Source: Paenibacillus mangrovi
Lineage (GTDB): Bacteria; Bacillota; Bacilli; Paenibacillales; Paenibacillaceae
DNA: 64,000 nucleotides
Reading direction: 5' to 3'
NCBI RefSeq assembly: GCF_022898935.1
Contig: NZ_JALIRP010000014.1
Coordinates: 37,765 to 101,764 of the forward strand
This document shows, one piece after another, positions 17,575 to 26,775 of this stretch. Below the pieces are notes generated by a model. It was not told the origin of the DNA. It worked only from the letters and a program-made list of their open reading frames with translations, and made no database searches. Positions within the stretch are counted from its first letter, which is position 1. Every line of letters begins with the position of its first letter. The position numbers were made by a program, and so were the translations under genes.

Positions 17575-18531
17575 ATGAAAGCGCATACGACATTACTCCA
17601 ACATAAACCACCCATAAAAGTAAGAATGGGAAAAGTCTTTAAAAAAATGCGGGTTCATTGGCCATTGTATGTCCTTCTTTTGCCACCAATCATTTACGTT
17701 GCGATCTTTAGCTATGTTCCAATGTACGGAGTACTTCTTGCTTTCAAACAATATCAACCGCTTAAAGGCATAATCGGTAGTCCTTGGGTGGGGTTTAGCC
17801 ACTTTGAACAGTTTTTCAGTTCTCCTTCCAGCTGGAGAATTATAAAAAACACGGTACTTATCAGTTTATACTCACTTGTAGCCGGTTTTCCGCTGCCTAT
17901 CTTACTGGCTGTAGCACTAAATGAAGTTCGGAAGCATTGGTTCAAAAAAACCGTGCAGATGGTAACATACGCGCCGTATTTCATCTCCTCCGTCGTCCTG
18001 GTCGGAATCGTCATGCAAGTGCTGGATCCCCGAATCGGTCTGGTGAATCAATTTATCCAATTTTTCGGCGGAGAACCGATTAATTTTATGGGAGAAACAC
18101 AATTTTTCAGATCGATCTACGTATGGATGGGGATCTGGCAAGGGACCGGTTACGGCGCCATCATATACTTGGCTGCTCTTGCTGGGGTAAGTAAGGATTT
18201 GCAGGAGGCAAGCATTATTGACGGGGCCAGTAAGGTGAGACGGATCTGGCATGTTGACTTGCCGAGCATCAGGCCGACCATTGTTATCTTGCTCGTATTA
18301 AGCATCGGTGGCATTATGGGCGTTGGATTTGAGACGATTTATTTGATGCAGAACAATTTGAATCTTTCTGTTTCCGAAATCATAGCGACTTATGTATATA
18401 AAGTGGGGCTCATCAACTCTAACTATGGCTTTTCTACAGCGATTGGTTTATTCAACTCTATGATTAATTTAATTTTGCTCATCATCGCCAATTTTACAGC
18501 AAGAAAGCTAACAGACTCCGGGCTCTGGTAA
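17575..18531 (+). CDS. carbohydrate ABC transporter permease (LplB/YteP type)
   Basis: A 318-residue inner-membrane permease with about six hydrophobic segments. It starts with the family signature WPLYVLLLPPIIYVAIFSYVPMYG and carries the EAA-loop DLQEASIIDGASKVRRIWHVDLPSI (about 208-235), which contacts the ATPase. First transporter gene after the membrane regulator; 70 bp before the second permease. There is no ATP-binding subunit gene nearby, so a shared MsmX-type ATPase elsewhere is expected. The upstream site AAAGGAGGTG is strong though slightly far from the ATG. Confidence 0.93.
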   Translation: MKAHTTLLQHKPPIKVRMGKVFKKMRVHWPLYVLLLPPIIYVAIFSYVPMYGVLLAFKQYQPLKGIIGSPWVGFSHFEQFFSSPSSWRIIKNTVLISLYSLVAGFPLPILLAVALNEVRKHWFKKTVQMVTYAPYFISSVVLVGIVMQVLDPRIGLVNQFIQFFGGEPINFMGETQFFRSIYVWMGIWQGTGYGAIIYLAALAGVSKDLQEASIIDGASKVRRIWHVDLPSIRPTIVILLVLSIGGIMGVGFETIYLMQNNLNLSVSEIIATYVYKVGLINSNYGFSTAIGLFNSMINLILLIIANFTARKLTDSGLW

Positions 18532-18601
18532 GCACGGGACACGAAAAGGCTGTCGTTGACCGATTTGTATTTGCAGCACACGTTTGAGAAAGGGTGGCTT
18601 T

Positions 18602-19495
18602 ATGAGCAAATTGATTAAACCAACAGTCGGGGATCGGATTTTCGATGTGATTATTCACTTGGTTTTATGTGTGGGCTTCATCGTTGTAGCATACCCGCTT
18701 TTGTATGTGGTTAGCGCATCCTTTAGCAATCCGCAAGCCGTGGTTTCTGGGAAAGTGTGGCTTTTTCCCGTGAATCCAACATTGCAAGGTTATGCTGCCG
18801 TCTTCAAAAATCCGCAAATCGTTACCGGGTTCATGAATTCATTGTTTTACATGATTGTTGGTACATTGCTGAATATCGTTATGACTGTGATTGCGGCATA
18901 TCCTCTTTCTCGTAAAGAGTTGCAAGGAAGAAATGTCGTGACGCTTTTTTTCGTAATCACGATGTTTTTTTCTGGGGGGTTAATTCCCAGTTACTTGCTT
19001 GTCAAAAATTTGGGCTTGTTGGATACCCGCTGGGCTCTGATCATCCCGGCTGCGATGTCCGTATGGAATGTCATCATCACGAGGACGTTCTTCCAAGTAA
19101 CCATTCCGCAGGAGCTCTATGAAGCGGCGCAAATTGACGGGGCAGGCGATTTCCGCTTCCTGGTCAGTATCGCCATCAAGCTGTCAGCCCCGATCATCGC
19201 TGTAATGGCGCTTTATTACGGCGTCGGCCATTGGAATACGTACTTTAGTGCACTCATTTATTTGAAATCGCCGGAGTTGTTTCCGCTGCAAATTATATTG
19301 AGGAGCATTCTTGTGATCAACAATATCGATCCAACAATGGTCGTAGACTTTGAAGTGCTGCAGCGCAAGCAAGGGCTCACCGATGTGCTGAAATACTCTG
19401 TCATCGTAGTGGCTAGCGTCCCGGTTCTACTCATTTACCCATTTGTGCAAAAGTATTTTGTCAAGGGGGTGATGATTGGCTCGATTAAAGGGTAG
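18602..19495 (+). CDS. carbohydrate ABC transporter permease (YtcP type)
   Basis: A 297-residue second permease of the importer. Membrane segments start at about 18 (VIIHLVLCVGFIVVAYPLLYVVSASF). The EAA loop is ELYEAAQIDGAGDFRFLVSIAIKLS, and the end YPFVQKYFVKGVMIGSIKG is typical. A TTG at 18584 also opens the frame, but the ATG at 18602 is better placed behind AGAAAGGGTGG. Partner of the upstream permease. Confidence 0.93.
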   Translation: MSKLIKPTVGDRIFDVIIHLVLCVGFIVVAYPLLYVVSASFSNPQAVVSGKVWLFPVNPTLQGYAAVFKNPQIVTGFMNSLFYMIVGTLLNIVMTVIAAYPLSRKELQGRNVVTLFFVITMFFSGGLIPSYLLVKNLGLLDTRWALIIPAAMSVWNVIITRTFFQVTIPQELYEAAQIDGAGDFRFLVSIAIKLSAPIIAVMALYYGVGHWNTYFSALIYLKSPELFPLQIILRSILVINNIDPTMVVDFEVLQRKQGLTDVLKYSVIVVASVPVLLIYPFVQKYFVKGVMIGSIKG

Positions 19496-19546
19496 AAGCT
19501 AATGGGACAGAGTATATTTGAAACAAAATAATGGGGGAGGTTACAT

Positions 19547-21220
19547 ATGAATAAGAAGCTGCATTTGAACATTTTATTGATCATTGTTCTAGCGATGATG
19601 ACCTCAGGATGCTTTTCTAAAAGTGCGGATCCGGGCGTTTCCATGGAGCGTGAAGAAGTTGCTACCGGAGAGACATTTCCGATCGTCAAAAATAAAACGA
19701 AGCTCAAATTTCTTGTTATACAAGACCCGATGATTATCGATTTCAAAACGAATGAATTTGTGAAGTGGTACGAAGAGAAGACGAACATTGAAATCGAATG
19801 GGATGTCATTCCGTCCGATTCTGCCAAGGAAAAGGTAAATTTGATATTGAACAGCGGAGAACTTCCAGATGCGTTTTTTGGCGTTCGATTTAATGAAGAA
19901 CAATATGCTGTGGCACAACATATGTTCTTGCCATTGGACGACATGATTCCAAAGTATGCGCCAAACTTCGAAAAAGTTTTGCAAAAACATGATGGGCTAC
20001 GAGGCATTATTACGGCTACGGACGGTAAGATTTACGGCTTGCCTTCATGGAATGATTGTTACCATTGCAGCATGTCTCAAAAACTTTGGATTAATAAACA
20101 TTGGCTGGATAAGCTTGGATTAAAAGAACCTAAAACAACTGAAGAATTTTACCAGGTATTGAAAGCGTTTAAGGAGAAGGATCCGAACGGCAATGGTAAG
20201 GCCGATGAAATAGCGTTTGCCGGAGCTGCTAATGGATGGAACACAGATCCAAATATCTTTCTCATGAATGCATTTACGTATACCAATTCTGGTGACCTGA
20301 AACTCATTGTTAAAGACGACAAAGTGGAAACGATTGTGAATACGCCGGAATACCGTGAAGGATTGAGATATATTCAACGATTGTACAAAGAAGGTTTGCT
20401 TTACAATCCTTCGTATACGCAAAATAACGATCAATTGAGACAATTGGCAGCGAGTCCGAATGCCGAAATATTGGGGGCTTTCGTTACAGGAGCGAATGTC
20501 AACATCATTGGTGAAGCAGCCGTTGGCCCGGAGCGATACAGGCATTACGTCGCACTAGCGCCGATCGAAGGCCCGAAAGGAGTTAGATACACGACCCATT
20601 CGAAATACGATGCTGCTGTTCCGGGAGCATTCTATATTCCGACTACGAGCAAAAATCCGGAAGCTGCGCTTCGGTGGGCCGATTACCTTTATACTTTCGA
20701 AGGTTCCATTACGAGATCAGCAGGATTAAAAGGAATAGGATGGGAAGATCCCAAACCGGGGGATGTTGGATTGAACGGGGAACCAGCTCTAGGTAGAAGG
20801 CTTATTCCGTATGTCGAGGAACCACAAAACCATTCATTAATGCAGACTGGGATTAATTATGCACCGGAGGAATTCCGGTTCGGCGAAGCGGTGGATCCGA
20901 ATGTCGATCCTTATGCGGCAGAAGGGCTAGAGAAATTGTTGCGAGATGAAACGAAAAATAAATACGAGCCATACGCGCCAAAGGGCGACGCATTATCTGT
21001 ACTGCCACCCATTAAACTAAAGGATGAAGAAAGTCAACCAATTCAGACGATATCAGTCGAATTGGCCAATTATGTAAAGGAATCAACAGTTCGCTTTATT
21101 ACCGGAGATTTGAATCTTGATAAGGATTGGGACACATATGTACAGAGTCTAGACAAAATTGGACTTAGAAAATATTTGGAAACTTACCAGAAGGGTTATG
21201 ACCGTCAGTACAAAAAATAA
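19547..21220 (+). CDS. extracellular sugar-binding lipoprotein
   Basis: A 557-residue substrate-binding protein of the LplA/YtcQ class. The signal peptide ends in a lipobox (MTSGC, Cys about 22), so it is a membrane-anchored lipoprotein. The mature protein has the usual family 1 binding-protein elements (LKFLVIQDPMI, NSGELPDAFFG, EEFYQVLKAFKEKDPNGNG). GGGGGAGG precedes the ATG. It completes the importer with the two permeases. The substrate is unknown; the beta-helix protein downstream suggests a plant or exopolysaccharide fragment. Confidence 0.93.
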   Translation: MNKKLHLNILLIIVLAMMTSGCFSKSADPGVSMEREEVATGETFPIVKNKTKLKFLVIQDPMIIDFKTNEFVKWYEEKTNIEIEWDVIPSDSAKEKVNLILNSGELPDAFFGVRFNEEQYAVAQHMFLPLDDMIPKYAPNFEKVLQKHDGLRGIITATDGKIYGLPSWNDCYHCSMSQKLWINKHWLDKLGLKEPKTTEEFYQVLKAFKEKDPNGNGKADEIAFAGAANGWNTDPNIFLMNAFTYTNSGDLKLIVKDDKVETIVNTPEYREGLRYIQRLYKEGLLYNPSYTQNNDQLRQLAASPNAEILGAFVTGANVNIIGEAAVGPERYRHYVALAPIEGPKGVRYTTHSKYDAAVPGAFYIPTTSKNPEAALRWADYLYTFEGSITRSAGLKGIGWEDPKPGDVGLNGEPALGRRLIPYVEEPQNHSLMQTGINYAPEEFRFGEAVDPNVDPYAAEGLEKLLRDETKNKYEPYAPKGDALSVLPPIKLKDEESQPIQTISVELANYVKESTVRFITGDLNLDKDWDTYVQSLDKIGLRKYLETYQKGYDRQYKK

Positions 21221-21269
21221 AAACTATGGGAACGGAATAATAATGAAATCTTAAAGAGGTGTGAATAAA

Positions 21270-23384
21270 ATGAATTCATTCTCCTCATCCCAGAATGCTG
21301 ACGAAAACTTGCAGTTGTATGTATCGACGGAAGGACGCGACCACTGGTCCGGGACATTGGCAGCGCCTAACGATGATCGGACGGATGGCCCTTTTGCGAC
21401 AATCGGCAAAGCGCGGGATGCTGTACGATCGATGAAGGAGGCTGCAAAGTTGTCCGGTTCGGTGTCGGTATGGCTTCGAGAAGGTGAGTACACCTTATCG
21501 GAAGCCTTGATATTTAGGCCGCAAGATTCGGCTTCCGTCACATATGCCGCTTACCCAGGGGAAACGCCGGTGGTCAGCGGCGGCAAGCGGATTTCCGGAT
21601 GGCGGGAAGAGTCGCTCGGGTCCCAGAAAGTATGGGTTGTTGACATACCGGAAGTAGCCGGGGGCAAATGGTATTTTCATCAACTGTTTGTCGGTGGGCA
21701 GAGGAGACCGAGGACACGTTTGCCTAAGCAAGGATTTTATTGGATGCAAGAGGTACCGGGAATCAACGTTCACGAAGAAGGAAAGGAAGGCGGTTTGTTC
21801 GATGGATCGGATACGTTTGTATGCCGGTCTGGTGATATAAGGCATTGGAGCAACTTGACCGATGTGGATGTCGTTGCCGTTCATTTTTGGATCGAAGAGC
21901 GGATGCCAATTGCAACATTCGACGAGCGAACCAGCACGGTGCAATCGAGCCGCAGAAGCATGTTCGCCCTCCGTGATGACGTTGCCAAACGGTATGCCAA
22001 ATATTACGTCGAGAATGTGTTTGAGGCGCTTAGCGAACCGGGCGAATGGTACCTCGACCGAAGTACCGGAAAGCTCTATTATATTCCGATGCCAGGGGAA
22101 TCTCTGGAGGAACTTGAAGCTTATGCTGGCGCATGCGATCAGTTCCTTCGACTGGAGGGGGATCCTGATAAGGGACGCTATGTCGAGCATATCCGATTCA
22201 AGGGAATAACGTTTAGATATAGTGACTGGCACCAGCCACGAGGCGGCGGAGAGCGCTTTGAACGCTCTGGCATTGATTTTGCCGCAGCTCCGCAGGCCGC
22301 CTTTAATATCCCGGGAGTCATCCGTATGGAAGGAGCAAGATATTGCGCAATTGAGGATTGCAAGATCGAGCATATCGGATTTTACGGGATTGAATTATCC
22401 GAAGGCTGCATGTCCAATCGGATCGTTGGGAATGAGATTGTGGATATGGGAGCTGGGGGCATCAAACTGGACGGTTCCGATGCGGAAGGCTCTGTCAGCC
22501 GCCGAACAGGGAATAATCGGATCACGGATAACATTATCCGTTCGGGAGGTCGGGTTTTCCACAGTGCAGTAGGAGTTTTATCCGTGCATTCCTTCGAGAA
22601 TGTCATCTCGCACAATCATATATTCGATTTGTATTATACCGGCATTTCCTGCGGATGGGTGTGGGGCTACGCCGAGAGCGTATCAAAAAATAATAGGATC
22701 GAGAAGAATCATATTCATCATCTCGGGCATGGCTTGTTAAGCGATATGGGCGGCATCTATACGCTTGGCGTCCAACCAGGCACGGTCATCCGTGGAAATG
22801 TAATCCACGACATCGAGAAATGCAATTACGGCGGTTGGGCGATTTATCCGGATGAAGGAAGCTCGCATATACTGATTGAAAATAACATCTGCTACAATAC
22901 GAGCAGTCAAGTGTTCCATGAACATTACGGCCGCGAAAATATCGTGCGCAACAACATATTCGCATTCGGCCGGGAAGGCCAGGTAGCCTTGAGCCGGGCG
23001 GAGGGGCACATTTCGTTTACCTTCGAGAAGAACATCGTCGTCTCGGACAGCCAACCTATCTTTGTAGGTGGGTACAGCGGTCAGATGGATAAGCGGGGAT
23101 TTTTTAGTGATTTGAATCTGTTCTGGGATGTTTCGGGCAGGGAGCCGATCAGTGGCAATGGAGGGCATGATGAACAGGCTCGGTTTTCACTTCGCCACAC
23201 GTTAACCCGGGAAGAATTACAGGAACTGGGTTACGATTTGCACTCGATCTATGATGATCCCCGGTTTGTTGCTTTGGACAAATATGATTTCACGCTACAG
23301 GAAGATTCCCCGGCATTTGACCTCGGGTTTCAGCCGATCGATAATTCGGATGTCGGTCCGCGTCCCTTAGGAAAGCGGGAGTAA
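21270..23384 (+). CDS. right-handed beta-helix protein, possible GH141-like glycosidase
   Basis: A 704-residue protein without signal peptide. The N-terminus LQLYVSTEGRDHWSG...DGPFATIGKARDAVR and PVVSGGKRISGWREE..LFVGGQRRPRTRLP are typical of beta-helix proteins related to GH141 and similar families. The middle (about 310-560) is Asn/Gly/Ile-rich with repeated NRIxxNxIxxxG turns, the ladder of a right-handed parallel beta-helix. No catalytic residues can be named with certainty. It is 49 bp downstream of the binding protein, so probably acts in the cytoplasm on the imported saccharide. A GTG at 21261 is too close to AAAGAGG; the ATG at 21270 is chosen. Confidence 0.75.
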   Translation: MNSFSSSQNADENLQLYVSTEGRDHWSGTLAAPNDDRTDGPFATIGKARDAVRSMKEAAKLSGSVSVWLREGEYTLSEALIFRPQDSASVTYAAYPGETPVVSGGKRISGWREESLGSQKVWVVDIPEVAGGKWYFHQLFVGGQRRPRTRLPKQGFYWMQEVPGINVHEEGKEGGLFDGSDTFVCRSGDIRHWSNLTDVDVVAVHFWIEERMPIATFDERTSTVQSSRRSMFALRDDVAKRYAKYYVENVFEALSEPGEWYLDRSTGKLYYIPMPGESLEELEAYAGACDQFLRLEGDPDKGRYVEHIRFKGITFRYSDWHQPRGGGERFERSGIDFAAAPQAAFNIPGVIRMEGARYCAIEDCKIEHIGFYGIELSEGCMSNRIVGNEIVDMGAGGIKLDGSDAEGSVSRRTGNNRITDNIIRSGGRVFHSAVGVLSVHSFENVISHNHIFDLYYTGISCGWVWGYAESVSKNNRIEKNHIHHLGHGLLSDMGGIYTLGVQPGTVIRGNVIHDIEKCNYGGWAIYPDEGSSHILIENNICYNTSSQVFHEHYGRENIVRNNIFAFGREGQVALSRAEGHISFTFEKNIVVSDSQPIFVGGYSGQMDKRGFFSDLNLFWDVSGREPISGNGGHDEQARFSLRHTLTREELQELGYDLHSIYDDPRFVALDKYDFTLQEDSPAFDLGFQPIDNSDVGPRPLGKRE

Positions 23385-23391
23385 GCATGAA

Positions 23392-23419
23392 AAGTCGCCA
23401 ATTTGGCGGCTTTTTCGTT
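23392..23419 (+). terminator. terminator of first importer operon
   Basis: AGTCGCC pairs with GGCGGCT around a short AATTT loop and is followed by TTTTTCGTTT. Confidence 0.8.
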
Positions 23420-23531
23420 TGTTGGCTTTATCTAGTATTTATAGGTAAAATTAAATGAAGAAATGAGTATCACAATAATCACTCTCGACTTTGTCGTATA
23501 TCGTGTTCATTTAAACCAGGAGGTTGCAGCT

Positions 23532-24305
23532 ATGGACTTAAAGTTATTGGGAAAAAAGGCACTTATTGTAGGAGGAAGCCGTGGCATTGGTAAAGCGATT
23601 GCCCGCCAAATGGCACTGGAAGGTGTAGACTGTACAATTTGTTCAAGAAACGAATCCTCGCTAAAAATAGCTGCAGAGGAATTGGCTCAAGAAACAAAAA
23701 GAAATATCTATCCGATTGTGGCAGATACCACGAATCCTGACTCTATCCTAAAACTAGTTGAAAATTCAGCCGCGGCGATGGGGAGTATTGATATTCTTAT
23801 CAACAGCGGGGCTCGTGTTGGCGGTCAAGTGCCGGAGGATTTTAACAGCATAAAAGATGAACTTATTCTGAAAGACTTTGAAGAAAAGTATATGGGCTAT
23901 TTTCGTAGTATCCGTGCCGTAGCACCTTATATGATAAAAAACAACTGGGGACGTATTATTAATATAAGCGGTTTGGCTGCTAGAATAGGTGGCAATTATT
24001 TTAGCTCCGGTCCGCGTAATGCATCTGTTGTCCATTTAACAAAATCCGCATCCATGGAACTCGGGAAGCACGGAATTACCGTCAATGCGGTTTATCCAGG
24101 GATTGTAAGTACGGAAGCATTTAGAGAACAAGTTACTGATGAGGATACTTTACGACAGTTAGCGGCAATGAATTCGCTCGGTCGCTTGATTACAGCGGAG
24201 GAAATTGCTAATGTCGTTACCTTCCTGGCTTCACCTTTGTCTGCATCGATTAACGGCGATGTCCTTTCGGTAACCGGTGGCATTGGAAATACCGTTTATT
24301 ACTAA
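23532..24305 (+). CDS. SDR-family protein lacking the YxxxK pair
   Basis: A 257-residue short-chain dehydrogenase/reductase fold. The Rossmann motif is GGSRGIGKAIA (about 16-26), followed by NSGA (the usual NNAG position) and RIINISGLA with the active-site Ser. Where YSASKAAV is normal, it reads SGPRNASV, so both Tyr and Lys are replaced. Other SDR members with an SG.RN string are known, so this is probably an atypical subfamily and not a dead gene. The ATG at 23532 has CAGGAGG upstream; the longer frame from 23463 is not supported. Its 3' end is duplicated at 37.86 kb. Confidence 0.88.
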   Translation: MDLKLLGKKALIVGGSRGIGKAIARQMALEGVDCTICSRNESSLKIAAEELAQETKRNIYPIVADTTNPDSILKLVENSAAAMGSIDILINSGARVGGQVPEDFNSIKDELILKDFEEKYMGYFRSIRAVAPYMIKNNWGRIINISGLAARIGGNYFSSGPRNASVVHLTKSASMELGKHGITVNAVYPGIVSTEAFREQVTDEDTLRQLAAMNSLGRLITAEEIANVVTFLASPLSASINGDVLSVTGGIGNTVYY

Positions 24306-24446
24306 AAAGATAGGACGATACGGTTAACAGTAACGCAGATATAAATAATACTATATTGGGTCTTTTGAAAAAAATAGTATTTTAAAAAACGAGCCGCCCT
24401 AAAATCTGAGGCTCGTTTTTCTTGTTTTTATCGTTGTGTGACTTGG
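24246..24446 (+). repeat. left copy of ~0.2 kb direct repeat flanking the 13.4 kb block
   Basis: It starts in the last 20 codons of the SDR gene, covers the stop codon and the terminator, and ends at TCGTTGTGTGACTTGG. The copy at 37857-38039 is nearly the same, differing by small substitutions and indels (one AT-rich stretch is shorter). Same orientation; start-to-start distance about 13.6 kb. Confidence 0.9.
24386..24425 (+). terminator. terminator after SDR gene
   Basis: AAAACGAGCC pairs with GGCTCGTTTTT. It lies inside the direct repeat, so a second copy exists at 37982. Confidence 0.85.
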
Positions 24447-24534
24447 ATTTTGAGGCACTCTCACTAATAAAAGTAGTGTTTAACCAGATTCACATAAATG
24501 AAGATGCGATCCATATTGAGTATTAGAAAAAAAT

Positions 24535-24662
24535 GATCTTATATTTGTAGTGACAGCATCGGCTTCGCACTGAAGAAAACCAGTTCTGCCGTTTCTATGA
24601 ACGTGGACAATGTGGAAGTCGACCCGCTCGTCAATCGGAAGAATCGGACTTTTCCCCGGTAG
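24535..24662 (+). pseudogene. remnant of a LamG-like domain
   Basis: The frame SDSIGFALKKTSSAVSMNVDNVEVDP closely resembles GGVGFALKSVGPAVSLSVDKIQVLP in the giant protein at 28511 (near nucleotide 29090). It has no start and ends at a TAG. It is the only recognisable piece in the 588-bp gap 24306-24893; the downstream part (about 24710-24826) has a codon-like open frame KYVSTSKLDDGDEKGKQ that I cannot assign. It suggests a decayed relative of the giant glycosidase at the left end of the block. Confidence 0.45.
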
Positions 24663-24893
24663 TATCGTCCTTCGCTCCGGTTTTCGGTTTGCGCGGATTC
24701 CGGTACCCTTAAGTATGTAAGCACTTCCAAGTTGGACGACGGCGACGAGAAGGGAAAGCAGGCTCAGTCTAACGAGCTGCCGTCTGAACCGGCAGAAGGA
24801 TTGGTGCGACCGGATATCCCGTGAGCGGCGAGCGCGTCCCGCAGCTCCGGTAATCCGGAGCGCCGCGTTAGAGAGAAGGATGGAGGAGGGACG

Positions 24894-25844
24894 ATGGAAC
24901 TCGTAACTGCAGGTATCGCCACCAAAACGGAAAGGCCGCGAATGCGGCTGTTAAGGAGGATGTGGAAATACAAGTGGCTATACGCCTTGCTGCTTCCCGC
25001 TCTGGCTTGGGTAATTCTGTTCGACTACTTGCCCTTGTACGGAATCAGCATCGCGTTCATGGATTTCAACGTGATTCAAGGATTAGGGGCCAGCAAATGG
25101 GTTGGTCTCGCGCATTTCCGGGAACTGTTCGAGTCGGAGATGTTCCGCAACGCCTTCCGCAACACACTGCTCATCAGCCTTTACAAGATGATCAGCGGCT
25201 TTCTCTGTCCCATATTGTTAGCGCTGTCGCTAAACGAAATTCGGACCAAGTGGTTCAAGAAGACGCTGCAAACTGCGGTTTACTTGCCGCGTTTTGTGTC
25301 CTGGGTTGTCTACGGCGGCATCATCACGCTGCTGCTTTCGCCGGAGACCGGCATCATTAACAAGATCGTTGAATGGTTCGGCGGCAAGCCTGTTTATCTG
25401 CTCGTCGAGCCTGCGTATTTCCGGATGATTCTCGTCTTCACCGACGCGATGAAGGAAATGGGCTGGGCCGCGATCATCTATCTGGCCGCCATCGCTGGGC
25501 TTAATCCCGAAGTGTACGAGGCCGCGGTCATGGACGGAGCGACGCGATTCCGACGCATCATTCACGTGACGCTTCCCGGCATATCCGGTACGATCATCGT
25601 CATCTTCATCTTACGAGTCGGTTACCTGATGAGTGCTGGATTGGACCAAGTGCTCAACCTGTACAACCCAATGGTATTCGAGGTCGGTGACATTCTCGAC
25701 ACCTACATCTATCGAGTAGGCATCGAGCAGTTCAGCCTCAGTCTCGCGGCAGCGGCGGACGTCATCAAGGGAATCATCGGCTTCGTCATGGTGCTGATCG
25801 CTAATCAGATCGCGAAGCGAATCAATGATTCCGGCATTTTCTGA
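24894..25844 (+). CDS. carbohydrate ABC transporter permease (LplB/YteP type)
   Basis: A 316-residue membrane permease of the second importer. It has the same plan as the gene at 17575: WLYALLLPALAWVILFDYLPLYG at the N-terminus, EAA loop EVYEAAVMDGATRFRRIIHVTLPGI (about 204-228), and the end RINDSGIF. GGAGGAGGG precedes the ATG. The base composition is clearly GC-richer than that of the first importer. Again no ATPase gene is nearby. Confidence 0.93.
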   Translation: MELVTAGIATKTERPRMRLLRRMWKYKWLYALLLPALAWVILFDYLPLYGISIAFMDFNVIQGLGASKWVGLAHFRELFESEMFRNAFRNTLLISLYKMISGFLCPILLALSLNEIRTKWFKKTLQTAVYLPRFVSWVVYGGIITLLLSPETGIINKIVEWFGGKPVYLLVEPAYFRMILVFTDAMKEMGWAAIIYLAAIAGLNPEVYEAAVMDGATRFRRIIHVTLPGISGTIIVIFILRVGYLMSAGLDQVLNLYNPMVFEVGDILDTYIYRVGIEQFSLSLAAAADVIKGIIGFVMVLIANQIAKRINDSGIF

Positions 25845-25861
25845 CAAAGGGGAATCTGACC

Positions 25862-26737
25862 GTGAAGCTCACTAGAGGCGAATCCACATTCATCGCCACC
25901 AACTACGTCGTTCTGTCGCTCATTACCGTCATTATCATCATTCCGTTCTGGTACGTCCTCTGTGTATCGGTTACGCCATACTCGATCTTCAGCGAGAAGA
26001 ACGGCCTGGTGCTGTTCCCGACATCGCTCAGCTTCGATTATTACACTTACTTGCTCAAGAAGGGATCGCTTATCTATAACGCTTATGGGGTGACGCTCCG
26101 CAACACAGTGACCGGTGTCCTGCTTGCCCTGCTGCTCACCGCTACAGCTGCTTACGCGTTGGCAGAGAAGAAGCTGCCCGGTAGACGCATCCTTATACTG
26201 ATCTTCGTTTTCACGATGTTATTCAAGGGAGGTCTAATCCCGACGTACATCACGGTCAAAAATTTGGGCTTATTGAACACTGACTATGTGCTCATTCTGG
26301 TCATGGCGTATAGTGCGTTCAACATGATCATCATGAAAACGTTCTTTGAAGGCATTCCTGACAGTCTGAAGGAATCCGCAGCAATTGACGGCGCGTCAGA
26401 GCTTCGGACTCTGCGATCGATCGTCCTTCCAATGTCGATGCCAGTCATCGCTTCGATCGGCTTGCTTTACATGGTTACGTACTGGAACGACTTCTTCAAT
26501 GCACTCCTATATGTAACTGACTGGCACAAAGCGCCGGTGCAGCTCGTATTGCGCACGATCATCGCAAGCTCCAGTCTTCCGCCCGAATTGCTCGAAGCGG
26601 CGGGGAGAACGCCGCCGCCTACGATTGGTATCCAGATGGCGGCCATTGTTATCGTTGCGCTGCCGATGATGGTTCTGTACCCGTTCATTCAGAAGTATTT
26701 CGAACAGGGCATGCTCATCGGTTCAGTCAAAGGGTAA
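25862..26737 (+). CDS. carbohydrate ABC transporter permease (YtcP type)
   Basis: A 291-residue second permease, GTG start behind AAAGGGGAA, 17 bp after the first. It has family-typical PFWYVLCVSVTPYSIF, the EAA loop SLKESAAIDGASELRTLRSIVLPMS and the C-terminus YPFIQKYFEQGMLIGSVKG. It forms the membrane channel together with the preceding gene. Confidence 0.93.
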   Translation: MKLTRGESTFIATNYVVLSLITVIIIIPFWYVLCVSVTPYSIFSEKNGLVLFPTSLSFDYYTYLLKKGSLIYNAYGVTLRNTVTGVLLALLLTATAAYALAEKKLPGRRILILIFVFTMLFKGGLIPTYITVKNLGLLNTDYVLILVMAYSAFNMIIMKTFFEGIPDSLKESAAIDGASELRTLRSIVLPMSMPVIASIGLLYMVTYWNDFFNALLYVTDWHKAPVQLVLRTIIASSSLPPELLEAAGRTPPPTIGIQMAAIVIVALPMMVLYPFIQKYFEQGMLIGSVKG

Positions 26738-26775
26738 ACAGTCAAAATCTTCACAAAATGCAGGGGGGTCTGTAC

